Shown piece by piece: positions 50,848-52,387 of a stretch of 52,387 nt of DNA. The stretch lies in assembly GCA_036496265.1 (NCBI GenBank), contig DASXLL010000328.1:1-52387 (forward strand). Direction: 5' to 3'. How positions within the stretch are numbered: the first letter of the stretch is position 1; every line of letters starts with the position of its first letter. This stretch comes from CAYLLN01 sp036496265 (GTDB lineage Bacteria; Planctomycetota; Planctomycetia; Pirellulales; Pirellulaceae). Position numbers and translations under genes: made by a program. Below the pieces are notes generated by a model. That model did not search any database. It was given only the letters and a program-made list of their open reading frames with translations, and had not been told where the DNA came from.

Positions 50848-51924
50848 TCAGGCCCCTTGGCCGCTTGCAAGGAGAACCGTTTGTTGAACCGCTAAATCGT
50901 GCGAATAAGGAAAATCCGTTTCCTTCTCGCCGCGAATGATCCGAGCCATGTCCGCTGCATCGCCCACGTAGCGAGTGAATTTCGGAAAACTGACCTCATG
51001 CGTCCCGCGCTTGTATTCGCCCCGTTGTCGGTCGAGCGTGACGCGGGCTCCCGGATTATCCAACGGCTGAATATGAAACGTCCCCGACGTTCCACAAACC
51101 ACAAAATGCCGCCGCGACCCGCCATCGACCTCCTCAGCCGACGACTTCACCGTAGCCGTCGCCTTCGGATACTCGAGTGCCGCCAGCATGTTGTCGGCCA
51201 AGCCGTCGTTCTGTTTGCCCGAATGTCGCGGGAAGGCATTTACCTTGTCCGGCTTTCCCACAACACCAACCACAAGATCAATGACGTGGCAGCCCAGTTC
51301 AAACATGATTCCGCCGGGAAACTGAGCCAGGTTCTTCCGTTCCGCATCGCCCACCACCTTGCTCATCACAGTGTGTACTTCAAACACATCACCCAACCAG
51401 CCGTCTTTCAAAAACTGCCGCAGCAAAACCACCGCCGCGCTGTAGCGATACATATACCCCATTTGCACGAGCAAATTCTTTTTCGCCGCGGCATCCAGCA
51501 GCTTCCGATACATCGGCAGCGAATTACCAGCCGGCTTATCCAGATGAATATGCTTGCCGGCATCGACGCAGCGCTGGGCCGTGCTGAGTAAATCGCGAAC
51601 GTGCGTTTCCACCAGTACCGCCGAAAGCCCGGCCGTATTCAGCAGCTGCTCCTCCGTAATAAACGGCACATCGCGAAACGCCGGTTGCTCCTTCGCGCGC
51701 TCCCGCAGCTCCTTATCCGGCTCAAAAATCCCAACGACTTCATAATCCGGCGACTCACGATACACACTCAGCTTCGTCGCATGCGCATGCCCCACGCCGA
51801 TTTGACCAATTTTCAGGCGCGGCTTCCGCTCATCCGCCGTCGCGAACTCCGCGCGACTAGCCACGGCCGCCCCAAATGCAGCGGACGCCGCCAGAACCTG
51901 CCGTCGAGAAATCGAAGTCTTCAT
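50848..51924 (-). CDS. Tat-exported Gfo/Idh/MocA-family oxidoreductase
   Basis: 358 residues from the ATG at 51924, which begins the Tat signal 'MKTSISRRQVLAASAAFGAA'. The longer frame to 51990 reads through a palindromic repeat and is rejected. The Rossmann part has 'LKIGQIGVGHAHATKLSVYR' and 'YEVVGIFEPDKELRERAKEQ'. The motif 'HIHLDKPAGNSLPMYRKLLD' is the family's conserved EKP site with Asp in place of Glu. The C-terminal domain has 'GIMFELGCHVIDLVVGVVGK'. It likely acts on a sugar or inositol derivative. Export with a bound nucleotide fits Tat use. It is divergent from the enolase-superfamily gene, a frequent sugar-acid partner. Confidence 0.92.
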   Translation of the reverse strand: MKTSISRRQVLAASAAFGAAVASRAEFATADERKPRLKIGQIGVGHAHATKLSVYRESPDYEVVGIFEPDKELRERAKEQPAFRDVPFITEEQLLNTAGLSAVLVETHVRDLLSTAQRCVDAGKHIHLDKPAGNSLPMYRKLLDAAAKKNLLVQMGYMYRYSAAVVLLRQFLKDGWLGDVFEVHTVMSKVVGDAERKNLAQFPGGIMFELGCHVIDLVVGVVGKPDKVNAFPRHSGKQNDGLADNMLAALEYPKATATVKSSAEEVDGGSRRHFVVCGTSGTFHIQPLDNPGARVTLDRQRGEYKRGTHEVSFPKFTRYVGDAADMARIIRGEKETDFPYSHDLAVQQTVLLASGQGA

Positions 51925-51949
51925 GCTCCCGCCTTCCAGAATTTTACAG

Positions 51950-52017
51950 GCCACGGATGAAACACCGATGGAACACGGATATTCTGGCATCCGTGTTAAT
52001 CCGTGTTAATCCGTGGC
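51950..52017. repeat. Palindromic TCCGTGTTAA-type intergenic repeat
   Basis: GCCACGGAT on the left pairs with ATCCGTGGC on the right, with imperfect matches inward (GAAACACCGATGGAACACGG against CCGTGTTAATCCGTGTTAAT), forming a hairpin of roughly 30 bp. The right arm contains TCCGTGTTAA twice in tandem. It sits between two divergent genes. The type recurs in many planctomycete intergenic regions, from memory. Confidence 0.8.
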
Positions 52018-52052
52018 TCATCCTCCTGAATGCTTAAACGAAAGGCCGCCTT

Positions 52053-52387
52053 ATGGATCGCAGAACCTGGCTGACTCAGTTATCTCTGGCGGGCGGCGCG
52101 GCGATTCCGCTTTTGGCGGGAGGCGAAAAAACGATCGCCCAGCAGCCTGCGCCAGTTTCCAAAGGCGCCGGCCCGCTGAAAATCACCGACGTCAAAGCGA
52201 TCCTCACCGCCCCCGCCGGCATCCGCCTCATCGTCGTCAAAGTAGCAACCAGCGAACCCGGCCTCTACGGCCTCGGCTGCGCCACCTTCACTCAGAGGGC
52301 CCGCGTCGTCGAAACAGCCGTGAACGAATATCTGCGGCCCTTCCTAATCGGCAAAGACCCGATGCAAATCGAGGACATTTCCCAATC
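52053..52387 (+). CDS. Enolase-superfamily (mandelate racemase/muconate lactonizing) protein, partial
   Basis: The window cuts the gene after about 111 residues. The ATG at 52053 follows AAAGG (52042-52046) and starts a Tat-like signal 'MDRRTWLTQLSLAGGAAIPL'. The mature part begins 'KITDVKAILTAPAGIRLIVV' and 'KVATSEPGLYGLGCATFTQR', then 'AVNEYLRPFLIGKDPMQIED'. This is the N-terminal capping domain of mandelate-racemase-type enzymes, as in D-galactonate or mannonate dehydratases. The catalytic barrel is outside the window. It is likely part of a sugar-acid pathway with the divergent Gfo/Idh/MocA gene. Confidence 0.88.
   Translation, partial: MDRRTWLTQLSLAGGAAIPLLAGGEKTIAQQPAPVSKGAGPLKITDVKAILTAPAGIRLIVVKVATSEPGLYGLGCATFTQRARVVETAVNEYLRPFLIGKDPMQIEDISQ

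Overview
The window is GC-rich DNA that reads as a chromosome segment of a planctomycete, most like the Pirellulales. The evidence is a paired PSCyt1/DUF1549/DUF1553 cytochrome gene and DUF1501 gene, two giant exported proteins with LEPR-XLL N-termini and dockerin-type repeats, a Pirellula-type heme-binding domain, and a small inner-membrane protein of the 'FRYSIRELLWLT' type. Further signs are many Tat-signal proteins and many short palindromic or tandem intergenic repeats. No tRNA, rRNA, CRISPR array, prophage or complete insertion sequence was recognised.

Layout. 1-6 kb: a possible gene edge, a lipoprotein, then the Kdp potassium pump (a 31-residue membrane peptide, kdpF, kdpA, kdpB, kdpC) with no kdpDE sensor pair. 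6-22.5 kb: an accessory block for the cell surface. It holds a 2678-residue YD-repeat (Rhs-type) protein with a cysteine-hydrolase-like C-terminal tip, a PSCyt1/PSD1 cytochrome with its DUF1501 partner, and a 1102-residue ELWxxDGT-repeat protein. 22.7-30.2 kb: a TIGR01777 epimerase, two tandem small secreted paralogues, a glucose-dehydrogenase/cytochrome operon, an OleC-like acyl ligase and a RimK-like ATP-grasp ligase. 30.2-38 kb: secreted proteins of unknown role and a very large secretin with a probable partner downstream. 38-46.5 kb: housekeeping genes (scpA, pepF, an RRM RNA-binding protein, pyrK, rluB), a pentapeptide-repeat protein and a DUF5678/retropepsin-like gene pair. 46.7-52.4 kb: exported proteins, a Tll0287-like heme protein, yjbQ, holB, a Tat-exported Gfo/Idh/MocA oxidoreductase and the start of an enolase-superfamily gene.

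Two themes stand out. First, the YD-repeat protein looks like a surface-displayed polymorphic-toxin-like molecule. Its N-terminus is planctomycete-specific, a carbohydrate-binding-like domain interrupts the YD repeats, and the C-terminal tip has a His-then-Cys order as in permuted NlpC/P60 (LRAT/YiiX-like) enzymes. No immunity gene follows it. Second, short repeat families (7-bp units sharing GTTC, 9-10-bp CACGAA units, TCCGTGTTAA units) lie between genes and also inside genes in frame: within PyrK, within the RimK-like ligase, and as the signal-peptide core of a cytochrome.

All calls come from reading the sequence and from remembered family motifs. No database search was run.
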